A DNA stretch of 64,000 bases, taken from the NCBI GenBank assembly GCA_963682055.1, contig OY821751.1:4898001-4962000 (forward strand), given 5' to 3'. The notes below the pieces were generated by a model that did no database searches, had not been told where the DNA came from, and saw nothing but the letters and a program-made list of their open reading frames with translations. A program made the translations under genes and the position numbers. Source of the DNA: Primula veris. Its lineage: Eukaryota; Streptophyta; Magnoliopsida; Ericales; Primulaceae. Shown one piece after another: positions 11,512 through 25,400 of this stretch (its first letter is position 1; every line of letters starts with the position of its first letter).

Positions 11512-11602
11512 GTCCTATCCATAAACACATCAAAACAGGCATATGATAATTAAGTAAAACCTTCTCTTGGAAATATAGAATCAATAGCTAGCCTTGCCTA
11601 AA

Positions 11603-14600
11603 ATGGAGTGGTCTTTGAGCTACTTAGTATGGTCCCTTATTTATACCTTCCCTATCCTCACAATTATCTTGGTGCTGCACCACCGGCAGCAAAAGTCAGT
11701 CCCGAACCGTCTCCCTCCCTCCCCGCCTGGATGGCCTGTTGTTGGCAACATGTTCCAACTAGGGGATATGCCACATCATACTCTAGCTGGGCTTCGTGTA
11801 AAGTATGGCCCCGTTATTTGGCTACGGTTGGGCTCAATAAACACCATGGTGATCCAATCAGCGAAGGCCGCGTCAGAGCTGTTCAGGAACTGTGACGCGG
11901 CCTTCGCTGACCGCACCATTATTGAGCTCATGAGATCTCACGATTTCCATTCGAATTCGGCCTCCCTCGCCGCCTATGGCCCGCATTGGCGCATGATGAG
12001 ACGGATATGCACCATGCAAATGGTGACCGTTAGAAAAGTCACCGACACCGAGCCGATCAGGCAAAAGTGCATCGGAGACATGCTTACATGGATCAAGGAA
12101 GAGGTCCATACCGGAAAGGGGAGTGGGGTCCATGTGGCAAGGTTTGTTTTCCTCGCCTCGTTCAATGTGTTGGGGAACCTGATGCTGTCGCGGGACCTGG
12201 TGGGTCCCGCGACGAAAGAGGGAACAGAGTTCTTTGATTCTATGGTGGCGCTTATGGAGTGGGCAGGCCATCCTAACATAGTGGATGTTTTTCCATTTTT
12301 GAGGTGGCTGGACCCTCAAGGATTGAAGAGGAAAATGGATAGGGATATGGGAAAAGCATTAGAAATAGCTGCAGGATTTGTTAAAGAGAGAGTTAAGGAA
12401 AGAGAGGGTGGTGAAGAAAAGAAGAATGATTTCTTGGATTTGTTGTTGGATTATGAGGGCAATGGGAAAGATGAGCCTGATAAAATCACTGACCACAATA
12501 TCCACATCTTTATCACGGTAAGTCATGAAAATTTCACTTTCTTTGCTTGGCAAACTCCATAACAGATTCTTCTTTTACTTTCATTTCCACTGTACAAAAT
12601 ATCAGAATATATAGCAATAGTTTAGTAACGGTTTGCATTATATTATACGACTTGTTGCAATTTGGCAACAATAAGTGCTGATAATTGTTAATTTCTTGTT
12701 GCAGAATGTTGAGCAATAAGATGTATAACAGCTGACCATTTGTTGCTATCCTGTTTTTTTTTTTAACATCATGAACGTTTATTAAATATACTTTGGATCG
12801 GCAAACAGTGTTTTCCTTCATTAGTATCGTGATTCAAGATTTTTATAAATTCTAGTTCTAACTAGTATGTTTCGGTTACACACCAATTACTTTTTTCTTG
12901 TAATATGCCAGCAAGCGAGCACCTATATAGAACTAGATAAACAAGGCCTTAAAATGAAGATAATTTTTATCCTGCTAATTTGAATGAACATAATATCTCT
13001 CGGGAGTGACAATACTAAGTATTCGGAAAATTCAAAACATTTTAATCACCTTGTAATGAAAAGCCAAAAGCCATCCATAACATTGCAGTTACGTTGGAGT
13101 ACTATTGTCTTATACTCCTACTATTTTGTAAACTTTATGTTTCATTGTGCAGGAACTATTTCTAGCAGGATCAGAAACAACTAGTAGCACGACAGAATGG
13201 GCATTGACGGAGCTCTTATGTAATCCCGATACCTTAGAGAAGGTTAACAATGAACTAAGCAATGTTGTCGGACCAAATAGGAAACTAGAAGAAAAAGATA
13301 TTGGCAATTTGCCTTATCTGCAAGGTGTGGTGAAAGAAACAATGCGTTTGCATCCTCCCATCCCGCTCCTAGTCCCTCGAAAAGCCATTCACGACACTGA
13401 ATACATGGGGTACGCCTTACTTTTCCACAAAGATTTACGCATATAAATCTATATTATCTACACACACGCATATAATTAGTGGAGTCTGCAAAATTACATT
13501 CCAAATTCATGAAAAAATATACGCTACTACACGAAAAGATCAAGGAGTAGAATGAAGTAGGCACCAACACCCATATTAAGAAAAACTCGGGTCATTTTTA
13601 ATCACCAAAATAATCATTTTATTATTAATTAAAATAATAAGCTTATACATGCATCACCGTCTAAACTCGATTATTTAGAATAAATTTTCCAAAAAAGAAG
13701 TACATGAATTAGTTATTCATCACCCTGCATTAAAGGGAACAAAATACAAAAATTTCACAACCTCCCATATAGGAATATTGCTGGATTGTCAATTTTGCAA
13801 CTACTAATTGATCTATTCTTACCAAAAAAAAAAAAAAAAAAGAAGGAATTTTGGGTGTTGAGGTGGAGATGAGATGGCCATACAACCTCGATCGAAATGT
13901 CATATTCATTACGATCCACTTATTTAGAATTTAGATTGATCTGATAGAGCTCATTTGTGCAATATTATTTTGGGACATGAGTCACATGACGATGGGTCAT
14001 AAGACGTGGGTATGTGTGAGTGAAAGCCAAATTTTATTATTGTCTATTGGTATGGTTTGCGGTATCGTTAAACACTAAACCGAACTGATTTTCGCTCACC
14101 CCTACATATGGCAATCAGTAAGATTCATTCCGATGCTTTATTATATATTTTCATTATCCAAAGGTCAACTTTTTTAAAATATATGTAAATATATAGATAA
14201 ATGTATGGGTGTGTATATATAAGTCGTTTTTATCATCTCTCCCAAAGAGTCAACATTTTGAAAAATATATATATATTGGGGGAAGGATGGTTGGCCCGAC
14301 TTCACGGATTGCTCAATACTCAAATTATTCGGGTGTCCGTAGTATTTTTATCAAGCAAAATAAAATAAAACCAGTTTCATTTTAATTAATATATATATAT
14401 ATATATATATATATGGGTGTTTTCTTTTGTAAATATTGAATTAATACAATTGCCAATTTGGGCTGAAACTAAGTTTATAATAAACTGAGTTTTATATAAT
14501 TATATTGGGCTGAACTATTTCCCAAAAAAAAAAAAAACTGCCACAGACCCAATCCTTACTTGACTTGGCTCTGGGCCGTCCCTGAAAAAATGTTATATTT

Positions 14601-15958
14601 ACACCAACTTATACATCAACTTGGATATTTTTTTGCAAAAACGCTCAAATCAATATTTGATTAATGCAAATCTTCACAGTTTCATGACGAGAACACAAAT
14701 ATGTCTTGTTTTTTTTTTTCTGATATGTATATTGACATGTTTTTAGAAATTATGGTAAAATTTAACAAAACAAGACATTATAATTATATATCTCGAAAAA
14801 AAAAATAAGACGCATCTTTGTGTTCTCGTCGTGAAATCATAGAGATTTACATTAATCAAATCTTAATTTAAAACGTTTTTACAAAAAAATATTCAAATTG
14901 ATGTTCATATAACCTCAATATATATATATATACTACATATATATATATATACTACATATAGAGCCAGTCCTTTGGTCAGCTAAGTCAGCTAAGCGGATCG
15001 GGTAATGTCCGAAAATGATTTTTTTTAATTTTTTGGAAAAATCTATACAAAAGTGTATTACTTATTTTTGTCTAATAAAGGTATAGGAATTAAAATTTTC
15101 AGTCACCGACACTGTCCATAAAAACAGACTATTTCTTCAATCTTAAAATTTATAGTCATTAAATTAATTGATTTTTTGAATTTAATACGACTGTAATTTG
15201 TTCTGTTCATCCACTTTCACTATATACCAACATGTTCCAATCACTACAAAATAATGTTTGATTTAATGAGAGTTAAAAGTTGTCACAAGTCTGTCACAAA
15301 TTGACTAAACTGTCACAAAACCGCCATAAAAACCGTTGTTAATAAGCTCGTAATAAAAAATACCGTCACTAATCCCGTCGGTATTTGGTTATTTTTTTTA
15401 TAGTGAATGGAAACCTTAAAAAAACGCCCTAACGGAGAAACACTTTGTCAAAGATTTCATGCAACATTAACTTCATTTTCAAATGCTTCTGAATAAGAAA
15501 ATGCCATACTTTATCTAGTAATTATTATGTTACAGCATTCTCAAATTGTAATCACTAAAACTACTAACAAACGGGGTGAATACTTTTTCCTCAACAGCTA
15601 TCAAATACCGAAAAACACACAGCTCTTCATAAACACATGGGCGATTGGAAGAGATCCAGATGTTTGGGACGAGCCTACTGATTTCAAGCCCGAGAGGTTC
15701 ATTGGCTCAAATATAGATTACAAGGGTCAAAACTACGAGTTGATACCATTTGGTGCTGGCCGTAGAATGTGTGCGGGTGTACCCTTAGGCCACCGCATGT
15801 TGGTTCTTGCTTTAGGCTCTCTTCTTCATGAGTTTTATTGGGAATTTGCGAATGGAATCACACCCGCCACCGTCGATAGGAAAGAGAGGCTGGGGGTGGT
15901 GGTAAGGAAAGTGGATCCGCTGATCGCGATAGCAAAAGAAAAAAGAAATAAAAATTGA
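11603..15958 (+). CDS. Cytochrome P450, CYP76-like, three exons
   Basis: This is a membrane-bound haem monooxygenase of the ER, using electrons from P450 reductase; the substrate cannot be read from sequence. Exons are 11603-12517, 13153-13409 and 15598-15958, 1533 nt in all, giving 510 residues, the normal length. All junctions are GT-AG and keep the frame (phase 0, then phase 2). Visible parts: N-terminal anchor (residues 5-25), proline hinge PPSPPGWP (38-45), I-helix AGSETT (310-315), K-helix ETMR (367-370), PERF (422-425) and haem loop FGAGRRMCAG with ligand Cys449. The I-helix and haem loop resemble the CYP76 family (e.g. CYP76A), many of which oxidise monoterpenoids or other small compounds. 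ATG 11603 was chosen because it leads directly into the anchor. No stop or missing key residue is seen, so the gene looks functional. Intron 2 (2.2 kb) holds two MITEs. Confidence 0.93.
14590..14915. mobile_element. Foldback MITE in P450 intron 2
   Basis: The two ends form an imperfect inverted repeat of about 115 bp per arm. The left arm has ACGAGAACACAAATATG and the right arm its counterpart CATCTTTGTGTTCTCGTCG, with matching T-rich and ATTTGATTAATG blocks. It has no coding capacity. The target duplication is not clear, so the superfamily is not assigned. Confidence 0.65.
15242..15405. mobile_element. CACTA-type MITE in P450 intron 2
   Basis: It starts CACTACAAAA, ends TTTTTATAGTG and is flanked by the 3-bp duplication AAT (15239-15241 and 15406-15408), all typical of CACTA transposons. 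At 164 bp it is non-autonomous. It ends about 190 bp before the exon 3 acceptor. Confidence 0.8.
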
Positions 15959-17154
15959 GTGATGCTCGAGATAAAATGGTTTGTCTTGTTCTTATATGTA
16001 TATGGAAGGTTAATGTGAAGAATTTATTTTCTTAACTGTAAGTTTTTAAGTTGTCTTGTTTAATATTTTGAGAAATGGAAGGAAATGTGTTTATTTGGGT
16101 TTGCGTTGATTTTTTTTAGGTATAAATTGTTGAGCTAGTGTTATGAATATTTGATTTCCATGGATTTAACTGAAGCTGTTGTTTACACTTTTTTGCCTAT
16201 GATTTATTTGATCTGTTGATTTAAGTTATGTATTTTCGAGATAACCTCGAGTTTTTATTTAATAATTACAAATTCTGAAGCTAGGTGTGCACTTCTTTTA
16301 GTGTGCATATAGATTTTTATCCACTTATTGAAATGTATAAAAAAGTGCATACTAATTGTTAAACACTTTCAAAAAGATAAGAATGCATTTCAATAGAAAT
16401 GATATGCACTTAATTTAGAAGAAGGGTGCAATTAGTTTTATTTTTCTTTATAAAACGATATGTGATTGATAACTTAATTTAAAAGTTTAGTATCATGTTT
16501 TATGGGCTAGAAATAAATAAAAACACTTTAACCTTACGAATTCAAAAATATGAAAATAAAGAACTCAAAAAATGATATGTTTTTTTTAATATGAATGAAT
16601 GTGCACTTTGTGTAGTATATACTTGTGTTTGGTATTTGAAAAAAGGTAAAATTACAAAAACATACAAATTTTCAAATCTAATTACTAAAAACTACAAATC
16701 AAAACTTTTATTTTCAAAACATATATACATCTCTAATAAATATATGTAATTATATGTTTGTATGTTTTGAAAAGAAACTTTTAAGTATTGGTTAATTGTA
16801 TGTTTTAGTTAATTTTATGTTTTAGGGATAGTCATCTGAAAGTAGTCAATTCAAAAAAAAAATGGTCCTCCAGACGAGCTTAGCAAACCTTTAAGTCTTT
16901 AGCAAGAATCCGACGGGCTTGGTAAAACTACATAGGGTTGCCGGGAGCTTTTTCGAGTTCCCCAAAACCTAGATTAGCTTCTTCGAAGCTCTAAGAGCTG
17001 CACAAAGGTCTAGCGAGCGACCCTAAATTTTGGCAAACTTATGATGGGTTGTCCGAAGCTTCATCGAGCTTTGTCATGAGAGCTCTGATGAGGATTATAC
17101 TATTGCTTGACGAGGATTTCAAAATATTTGCAGATATCACAATAATATTAGTAA
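15959..17154. other. 3' flank of P450 gene, no gene
   Basis: AT-rich sequence without a supported reading frame. The P450 poly(A) site must lie in the first few hundred bases; no single AATAAA stands out. Confidence 0.4.
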
Positions 17155-17374
17155 TGTTGTGTGAGATATTAAACAGATATATAGATATGCACATACAAGT
17201 ATATGAAAAGACAAACGAACATTTTATTAATATGATCGAATGTAAAGTGATACGTATATGAGATCTTCTAACCCAATTTATATAGTAGATGATCGGGGTT
17301 ACAAGACTTGTTAAGACCAACTTAAAGATTAATTAAAACATCAAGCTAAAATAATCAAATAATATTCTAGAACA
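17155..17374. mobile_element. Solo Copia LTR with TSD AGTAA
   Basis: A 220-bp block with TGTTGTGTGAG...TCTAGAACA ends is flanked on both sides by AGTAA (17150-17154 and 17375-17379). No internal sequence remains, so it arose by recombination between the two LTRs of a former element. Confidence 0.8.
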
Positions 17375-17487
17375 AGTAACAAATACTACTCTAAATCATT
17401 AACAACAAACCTTTAAATTGTTTAATTAAAATCAACGCGCTTTCGTACAGGAATTACTCCACAGTTATCACATTTGATCATTATAAG

Positions 17488-17659
17488 AAAAAATTCATTT
17501 AAGATCATAATTTTTTTCCAGTTATGTTGCTAAGGTGGTTATGGCTAAATTTTAGCAACAAATAGCAACATAATTTGTCACTAAACTCTTGCTAAAATTT
17601 AGCCACAACTATTTTAGCAATATAAGCGAAAATTAATTATGATGATAAATGAACTTTTT
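17488..17659. mobile_element. Foldback MITE, copy 1 of 3
   Basis: The terminal arms (TTCATTTAAGATCATAA left, its counterpart ATGATAAATGAAC right) and inner arms (GCTAAATTTTAGCAAC / TTGCTAAAATTTAGCC) would fold into one long hairpin. Relatives lie at 41255 and 60949. Confidence 0.75.
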
Positions 17660-18077
17660 AGATTTTTTTAAAACTTGCTAGATTTTTTTAAAAAAGTTTT
17701 AATTCAAATTGTGTATTGGGTTTATTTTATTGATGATGAAACCATGAAAGTCAACTATTTTAGTTGAAAAAATCAAATAATGATGGAACTATCATGCCCA
17801 TCATGGGGTAGTTATCATAGCCTGGCCCCAATTAAAAGTTCCATTAAATTTAGAAAACAGGCCCCTACACCTCAGATATGAATGGATTGATAATCAATTA
17901 GGCCTTGTCATCAAACGGTAAATTATTTTTGAAAAAAATATTACTCCATGGTTTTCCTAATTAACTGTGTTCTATAAAATTACATACAATTTTAACTGTA
18001 TCATAATATATATATATATTTTTAAAATTAAATCATATAATTTAATGTTTGAACCATATGATTAATTTTCTAAAAAA

Positions 18078-18162
18078 TTCATTCCAATAAATTTAATACA
18101 AGTTATTAGTCTATTAAAAATTCATTCCAATAAATTTAATACAAGTTATTAGTCTATTAAAA
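18078..18162. repeat. 43-bp tandem duplication
   Basis: A 43-bp unit containing CCAATAAATTTAATACAAG and ending GTCTATTAAAA occurs twice in immediate succession with no visible difference. Confidence 0.85.
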
Positions 18163-18166
18163 TCAA

Positions 18167-18796
18167 TGTTTTAAATAGCGTTATCGCTACCATAGCGTTT
18201 TTTTTAGAGAAACGCTAAAAGCGCAAATAGCGTAGCAACGTAGAGCTTTGCGATGCATTTTTTTTTGCCTAAATATATAACAATATAGCCCTATAGTCAT
18301 ACAATTTATACTAATTATGTTAACAAAATTTAAAGTTAAAAGAATTAGGTGTGGTTTTTTGGGAAAAGAGAGGGAGACATTTTGGTTAAAAAAATCTATG
18401 GTTTTTTAAGTATTTGAGAATAAATGTATTTTTTTGATATATTAATTACTATATGAAGTAATTTGTGACATGTTATTTACTATAAAAGCGAATATGTGAC
18501 ATGTTATTAATTATAAAGGCTAATTGTGGCATGTTATATGCTAAAGGGGCTAATTAAAATATGTTATAAACTATAGGGGTCAGCCCAGTATTTACACTAC
18601 CAGTCACTGTAATATGTTTGAAAAACTCGCTATTTACGCTACCAGTCCAGAAATTTCGCACCTTTTGCACTTTTAATCCCAATAGCACGAATTTAGCGCT
18701 TTTCCCTTCCAAATAACGTTTTTTCGATGCGTTTTTTTTTCAAAAAAACGCTATTTCACACAATATAGCACAACATAGCGCGTTTTTTAAAATATG
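18167..18796. mobile_element. Probable non-autonomous TIR element
   Basis: The left end is rich in (A)TAGCG motifs (TTTTAAATAGCGTTATCGC) and the right end mirrors them (ATAGCGCGTTTTTTAAAATA). The 630-bp interior has no coding frame. Subterminal AGCG-rich motifs are common in plant hAT derivatives, but I could not find a clean 8-bp target duplication. Confidence 0.45.
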
Positions 18797-19633
18797 GATC
18801 AAAATTACAAGTGAATTACATCTTTTCAACATTCTCTTAAGACATTTTTTGTCAGAATCGTATAATAACTCTGGATATTTTTAAGTACTTAAAGAAGCAT
18901 GCCCATTAGTAACACGTTCGAGTGATAAGCTATATATAACCACCGTCCAGAAGTAAATTTAAGTATATATAACCATCGTCCAGAAGTAAACTTAAGTTGG
19001 AAAAATTATAGTTTACTACTTCAAACTATTGGTGGTTAAGAAAATGCATACTCACCTACGAACATCGACAATTTACATACTCAACTATAACAAATAAAAC
19101 AATCAACACACTATTGTTAACTTTTGTTGAACTTTAAACGGAATTTTGATCATGTGGGATTGCATAGTCACTTTGAATGAGAATTGTCTGTTTTGCACAT
19201 GATCGCACAAGACCAAACTTCCCTTAAAAAGTCAACAAACGTTAACTAGAGTGCTGCGATTGCTTGATTTGTTATAGATGACTATTCAAATTGTTAATGC
19301 TAATAGGTGGGTATGTAGTAAACAATAATTTTCCCAATTAAGTTACAAACCAACCAACCCAGAAACTCAAACAGAAGATTCAGAATTATAGCATTCTGAA
19401 GAAAAAAACCTATGCTAGTATATCTAAAGTCAAAAGAATGAAACAAAATTACCTTTTAAAAAATTAATTAATTAACAGTAATATGGATTAGCTTATGGCT
19501 ACAGGTAGGTCTTTTCTTGAACTGCAACCAAGATACAACACCATGGATTTAAGTTTTTGTCGGAGCCTCCTAGTAGATACAGATTTTTTCAGATATAAAG
19601 TACACTCAAGTTAATCCCCATCTTCAAATGAAT
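18797..19633. other. Intergenic, 3' flank of helicase gene
   Basis: A short dispersed duplication (TATATAACCATCGTCCAGAA, with one mismatch) occurs near 18930 and 18965. Otherwise the sequence is AT-rich and non-coding. The helicase 3' UTR (minus strand) should lie in its right part. Confidence 0.4.
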
Positions 19634-22354
19634 TTACTCCTTCATGGTAAAGTAGTGTGGAGCCAACTCAGGTAACCACAAGTAATCGATTCTTGTAAGA
19701 TTGCGAATATAATTATTATTAGTTTGGACTAATTCATTAAAAATGACACACTCTGGCTTTGACCGGAATAACGCTGAAGATGGGTGGATCTGAACAACCT
19801 GCCCGCTTGACAAAACTCTGCCATTTGCACAAGATACAGTGAAATGTCGAATAAAGTAGAGAAGGGAAATATATACTACAAGTAAATAAGAAAAAAATTA
19901 AAGTTTAGGATGTCCACGAAAGGGTAACACTCAGGCTGCAGTCACCCATGGGTTTTGGGTAAACAATACTTTCAAGATTCTCAAAAAAGGAATAAACCGA
20001 CTTGTCTTGTTTTAAAACATTTTTGTTGGAGACAATCTGGAAAAAAAGAAACTCTCAAAAGGTTTATCAAAAGCAACATTTTGGAAAAGGATTTCTTCTT
20101 AAAGGGAATTTTTTTATCTCAAATGGATAACTCAACAATACCTGTATGTGTTATCAGGTTGCTTTAAAGCTGCTTTGAGGAAAAAGGCAGCTGCAAGGCA
20201 ACGACGAAACTGGATCGTATCATCACCACAAGAAGTAACACGAAGACCCATTTTTTCAACATAACTTCGAATTTGCCTGCAAGAACAGATTGAGTTTAAA
20301 TAAAATGATCATTGATGTACAATTACCACAAAGATATGGTTAAAGGGAAGACTTGATAAGAAAAAAATAACCATTTTCCCCACTAAAAGAATTTAGAACT
20401 AAAGCATTAGCAATATTTGTTAGCAGCTAATACTCTCTATATTCATATGCATCAGTGACAAGTTTTAAACATTAAAATCTAGCTGGATTTTCAGGATAAT
20501 GAAGCTTGCCTGTGAATGTCACGAGCATGCCTGAGGGAGCGGCTGTTGACAAAATTATCGTAGCACCATTTTCCTAATTTCTTCTCAGCTTTATCACGTG
20601 CGATCCCCTGATTAGACTTCTCCAAAAAATCATTAGAAGCCCGATATACATTTATCATGGTCAAATGGTCTCCATCTACACTTGAGAAGCTCTTTGTTAC
20701 CTTTCGTGCCTGCACAAAAAAGAGGGGAAATTAGTATGATTGTTCATTGATACCTAACCTATTAGTATGGATTGTTCACCGACACCTCACCCCAAAATAA
20801 TAACTCTGATATATTTATCTGTTAGTTTCGAGCAAGCACTCTTTAAAATGCTTTTTTTTTTTTGAGGTTTCAGCTCTCCTTACCACTTCATTCATGAAAA
20901 ATGAAAAATGAAAAAAATAAAAGATCCTTTATGCAAAAAGAATTATAGACTTGTCTACAAGTATCTAGACTAGAATTGTTAGAACTCACTCTGCAGTGTA
21001 TTTCTATCCCTGCAATTAATTTCCCTCCATACTTCTAAAATCTACTTTAGTTTCAAACTCTGACTGATCAAGGAAGATCAAGTATCGGCAGAGTTAATCG
21101 ATGATGCCGTAATCATCCAATGTAGCTTTTCTCATGTCCATGGTTAAATAGGTTCAATTGCTTAAAAAATCCAATTACTTTAAAAAAGAAACTGCATATC
21201 TAAATATCTAAAACAGAATAACTCGCAGATAATTCCATGTGAAAAAAAAATATAAGAAATCAGAACTTCTAAGATACGCGATTACTACTTTCAGATTTGA
21301 ACACAATATCACAGTTACATGCAGATATAGTATACATAAAAATAAGAAGGGTATCAAAAGTTAGAGAAGGTTGCAAGGGAAAGAATACCACCTCCTCCAA
21401 CCTGTCACGAGGCGTATAGAAAATAGATTCGACAGAGAGCATTGCAACAGTTATTAACATTTCTTCCAAACAGTTGAAATGAGTAGCTAGGATGAGAGCC
21501 TTAGAATAAAAAGGTTCTAAAGGCAACCGAGCCATTTGATGCCCTACTGGGTCTGACATTTTGTATTCATCATTTAAAGCGCCTAACAAGCACAGCAACT
21601 CCAACGCTTTGACAACAGCGTCACTGTTGAAGATAATATAATATTCATAAGTGATACCAAATATGAGATTGAGTAAAAAGAAAAGGAAAAAGAAAAAGAA
21701 ACTCTATTGTGGGCAGTGATATTAGCCCCGAGAACTTTTAGGCCCTCCCTCGTATTTACCCCAAAAAGCATCAGTGCAAATGAGATCTATGCACTTTGGT
21801 CCCCAGAAGATTATCACAATTGCAGGGGAAATTTTGGTTGGACCAATGGGTAGTATCCATCTCGGTGTGTGTCAATTCTTTGGGGTAAATATGGGCATCA
21901 ACAATCATTTTCCTTGTTTATTATAGTAGTATTTTGTACTCTACCTGCTTGGCTTTTCCATGAAGTCAAATCCTAGTATGTCATCAATGCCAAGAGCTTT
22001 GAGTTGCAAAATGACATTTGACAGGTCACATCGCTTGATCTCTGGAAGAGTTGAATCAGACAGTTTCTCAAACTCATTTTCCGGATAGAGGCGAAAGCAC
22101 TTCCCAGATTCCTCACGACCAGCACGTCCACTTCAAAAGGTAATACACAAAAAGGACACAAATTAACAAAGTTTCTTCCAATTCCATTTTCTCTTCATTG
22201 TTTAAGGATCATTCATTTAGGTCAAATTTTCAATCAAAAAGCAAAATTTCCGTTCTTCCCATAATTCTAACAAAAAACACACTTTATTTACCTAACAAAA
22301 AAATATGCAGCACTAAACTTTCCCAACTGTCCGTCTCACTGCCACATGCCTCAC

Positions 22355-22412
<58 letters not shown>

Positions 22413-25400
22413 ACAGCCTACCACCGAAGGCGAGTTTATTCTTTTCTAGTTTTCTTTTAGCTTATCCTGTGTTTCCGGGGAATATATAGTTTTCCAGGGA
22501 CTACAGTGGTAAAGGCATGCCGGACTTCAATATCAATGGCGGTGAGTGATGTAACAAAGACGGGCATTGCCCATCATTATAGTAGGGCCTTGACGGCAGG
22601 GAGATTTTAGGAGTCCGTAACTTTGTATTTTAGTCAGAGACATTTTGATTTGTCATGTTAAAAAATATACCTAGCGCAAAGAAAAATCAGAACCTTTGCT
22701 TTAGATACATAAGTCTTCGGCTTTGTACCATAAATGAATGTTCCCTAGTTGTTTTTATGAGGAGAGATCTTTAAAGACGTGACTAACAATGTTCAAATTA
22801 ATAAAGGGGTATGAGTGAGTAATTAACAAAATGGTATTAATAGTAATTCTTTAGATAATTGAGAATAGGCCTACCTTCTTTGAAGAGCTTGTGCCTTTGA
22901 CGTTGGAACAACAACCAGTGCGTCGATACCAGTACGTGCATTATAGGTTCGTGCTTTAACTAATCCAGGATCAATTACATACTTTATTCCAGGTATTGTA
23001 ACAGACGTCTCGGCAATATTAGTTGCCAATACAACCTGACATAATAAATAACTGATTCATTTTTTCAATCAACTGTTCTAATGTGTTGTGAAATTTTCAC
23101 TTTTACGGTCAAACTCTGAAATTACAGCCAGGTATATTAAATATTTCAAGTCAAACTAACAAAAGTGTCAACATAAGCCTCAATATTTGAAAACGATCAT
23201 ATTTAGCGACGTTAAGAGATCGGAAACTTGTTTACTTTTTCTTTTTTGCACAACCATTGTATTGTATAACAAAAAAGAGAAAAAAACTGCTGACTACCAA
23301 GTACATATACTTGGTAACTCTATGGTAAGTTTGTGTATCCATACTTCTGCACATGTCATAAATCTAGTTAGAAGACAGTATCTACCTTCCGAAATCCAGT
23401 TTGGACTGGCATGAAAACCTGCATCTGCTTTTCTGATGGTAGAGATGAAAATATTGACAGAACTTTGAGTTTCTGATGAACTTCTGGTAATTGTTGATGT
23501 TTTTCTAAGACAAGCCTTTCAACTGACTCAATCTCTTCTTGACCGGTTAAAAATACAAGGATATCCCCAGGACCCTCCTCTAAATGTATCTGGCAGAAAA
23601 GAAGAAAAGAAAAAGGAAAAGTTAACTTCATTTTGGTTTCACAAACAAGCTTGAAATTACATTTAAGTTTTTTTTATAACCTGGAATATAGTTATTAAGG
23701 CAGCATCAACATAATCTGTCTCAGGATAACGAGTGTATAATATCTCCACAGGAAACTGCCTCCCTTGGACATGAACAGCTTTTGCACCACCAAAAAACTC
23801 GGAAAAAACACGAGCATCCAAACTGGCAGACATTATAATTAACTTCAAAGGTCTCTGTTGTTTGTTGTTGTTCTGCCACTGCTTACTATTTCGACCACCA
23901 TTTTCTCTCTCTTCAGCCATGTTGTTCCCATTCGTATTACAAGTTTTAGGGTTTTCTTGTCTTGCTTTTTGAACACGCTTAAGTAAGCCGAGCAAAACAT
24001 CAGTTTGGACGGTTCTCTCATGAGCCTCATCCACAATAATTGCTGAATACCTTGATAGACATGGGTCCAATAATGCTTCCCTGGCCAAATTTAACAAAAG
24101 ACATGTTAAGGATATTTTATTGTTCTTAAGATATAATTGTATCTGATAACTGAGTACTCGATCATACTAGGTTAAGTGTTGAAATTGTGGGTGAGAGTCA
24201 GACAGTGTATACTTGTACAATAAGATTATTAAGATATTATATATCATGGATTTGAAATGACTACTGTCTACAATTTTATTTTTGAAATCTTCTCATTAAC
24301 ATAGTAAAAACTCAACTCAAAATCCACTATATATATAATTATAAATAGTGTATGTTACATATTGCAGGAGATGCCTCCAAAATCTATTACAATGTACAGA
24401 CGCTAGTCCCTTTGGACATGTGGTAATTAAGTAAAACTGTCATTATGACGGGAAAAAAAAACTATCAGCAAATTAAACATGGAGCATATAGAAATGAACA
24501 TAAGAAGCGAGAAATTATGCAATTGTAACATGGTGACGAAGGAATGAAACCCATCAGCAAATCCCTGTGAACATGTGGTAATCTAAGCAAAACTTTCATG
24601 ATTTTCTAAAAATGCACGGAAAAAAGGAACTTCAAGATGGAAGCTTATAGAAGGAGTAAAAGTAAAATAGATTTTTGTGGATATGTACCTCAAAAGTAAT
24701 CCGTCTGTCATGTATTTGATCCTTGTCGAATTGGAAGTCTTATCATCAAATCGAATAGAATACCCAACTTTCTCGCCTAACTCAACACAACATTCCTCAG
24801 CTACCCGTTTTGCAACACTAACAGCTGCAACTCGTCTAGGTTGAGTGATCCCAATCATTCTCCCATCATTGCAAAACCCCGCGTTAAATAGAAACTGTGG
24901 CAACTCTAATGAAAAAATATACATAATTAGACAATGGATTATTTAAAGGCTGCGAGATACAGCTATTGAGAAAACTGGCACAACTCATAAGGAAAGCAAG
25001 TCCACGGATATTTTATGAAAAAACTTACGAGTTGTTTTTCCACTTCCAGTTTCGCCAACAATGATCAGTATACTGTTACTCCTGACTTCTCCCACTAATC
25101 GTTTTTCAACTGTAGAAACCATTAACAGCCAGATTTAATAAGTTAAACCCTACAGATATGCAGGGATAAACAACATTTAAATTACTGTGGAATAAGACAA
25201 GGACAGTCTTCATTCTTCATTTTCAAAGACTACAAAAAAAACTAATAACACATAAACTTGATAAAAGCAAAGCAAATTAAAATATAGTTCTGCTTCTTCG
25301 CATCTATTGATTTTAATACGATTTAAAGTTTAAACCCAACATTTCCAAACAGGCTGGAGAACGTGATCAGAGTTTCAAAATCTATAAACAGGTAATCAAG

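Noticed and set aside
11873..12319. 148-codon minus-strand frame in P450 exon 1
   Set aside because: Shadow of the P450 reading frame; no domain and no own signals.
12518..12562. P450 exon 1 extended to the stop at 12562
   Set aside because: A GTAAGT donor at 12518 and precise continuation at 13153 restore the conserved I-helix; the extension matches nothing.
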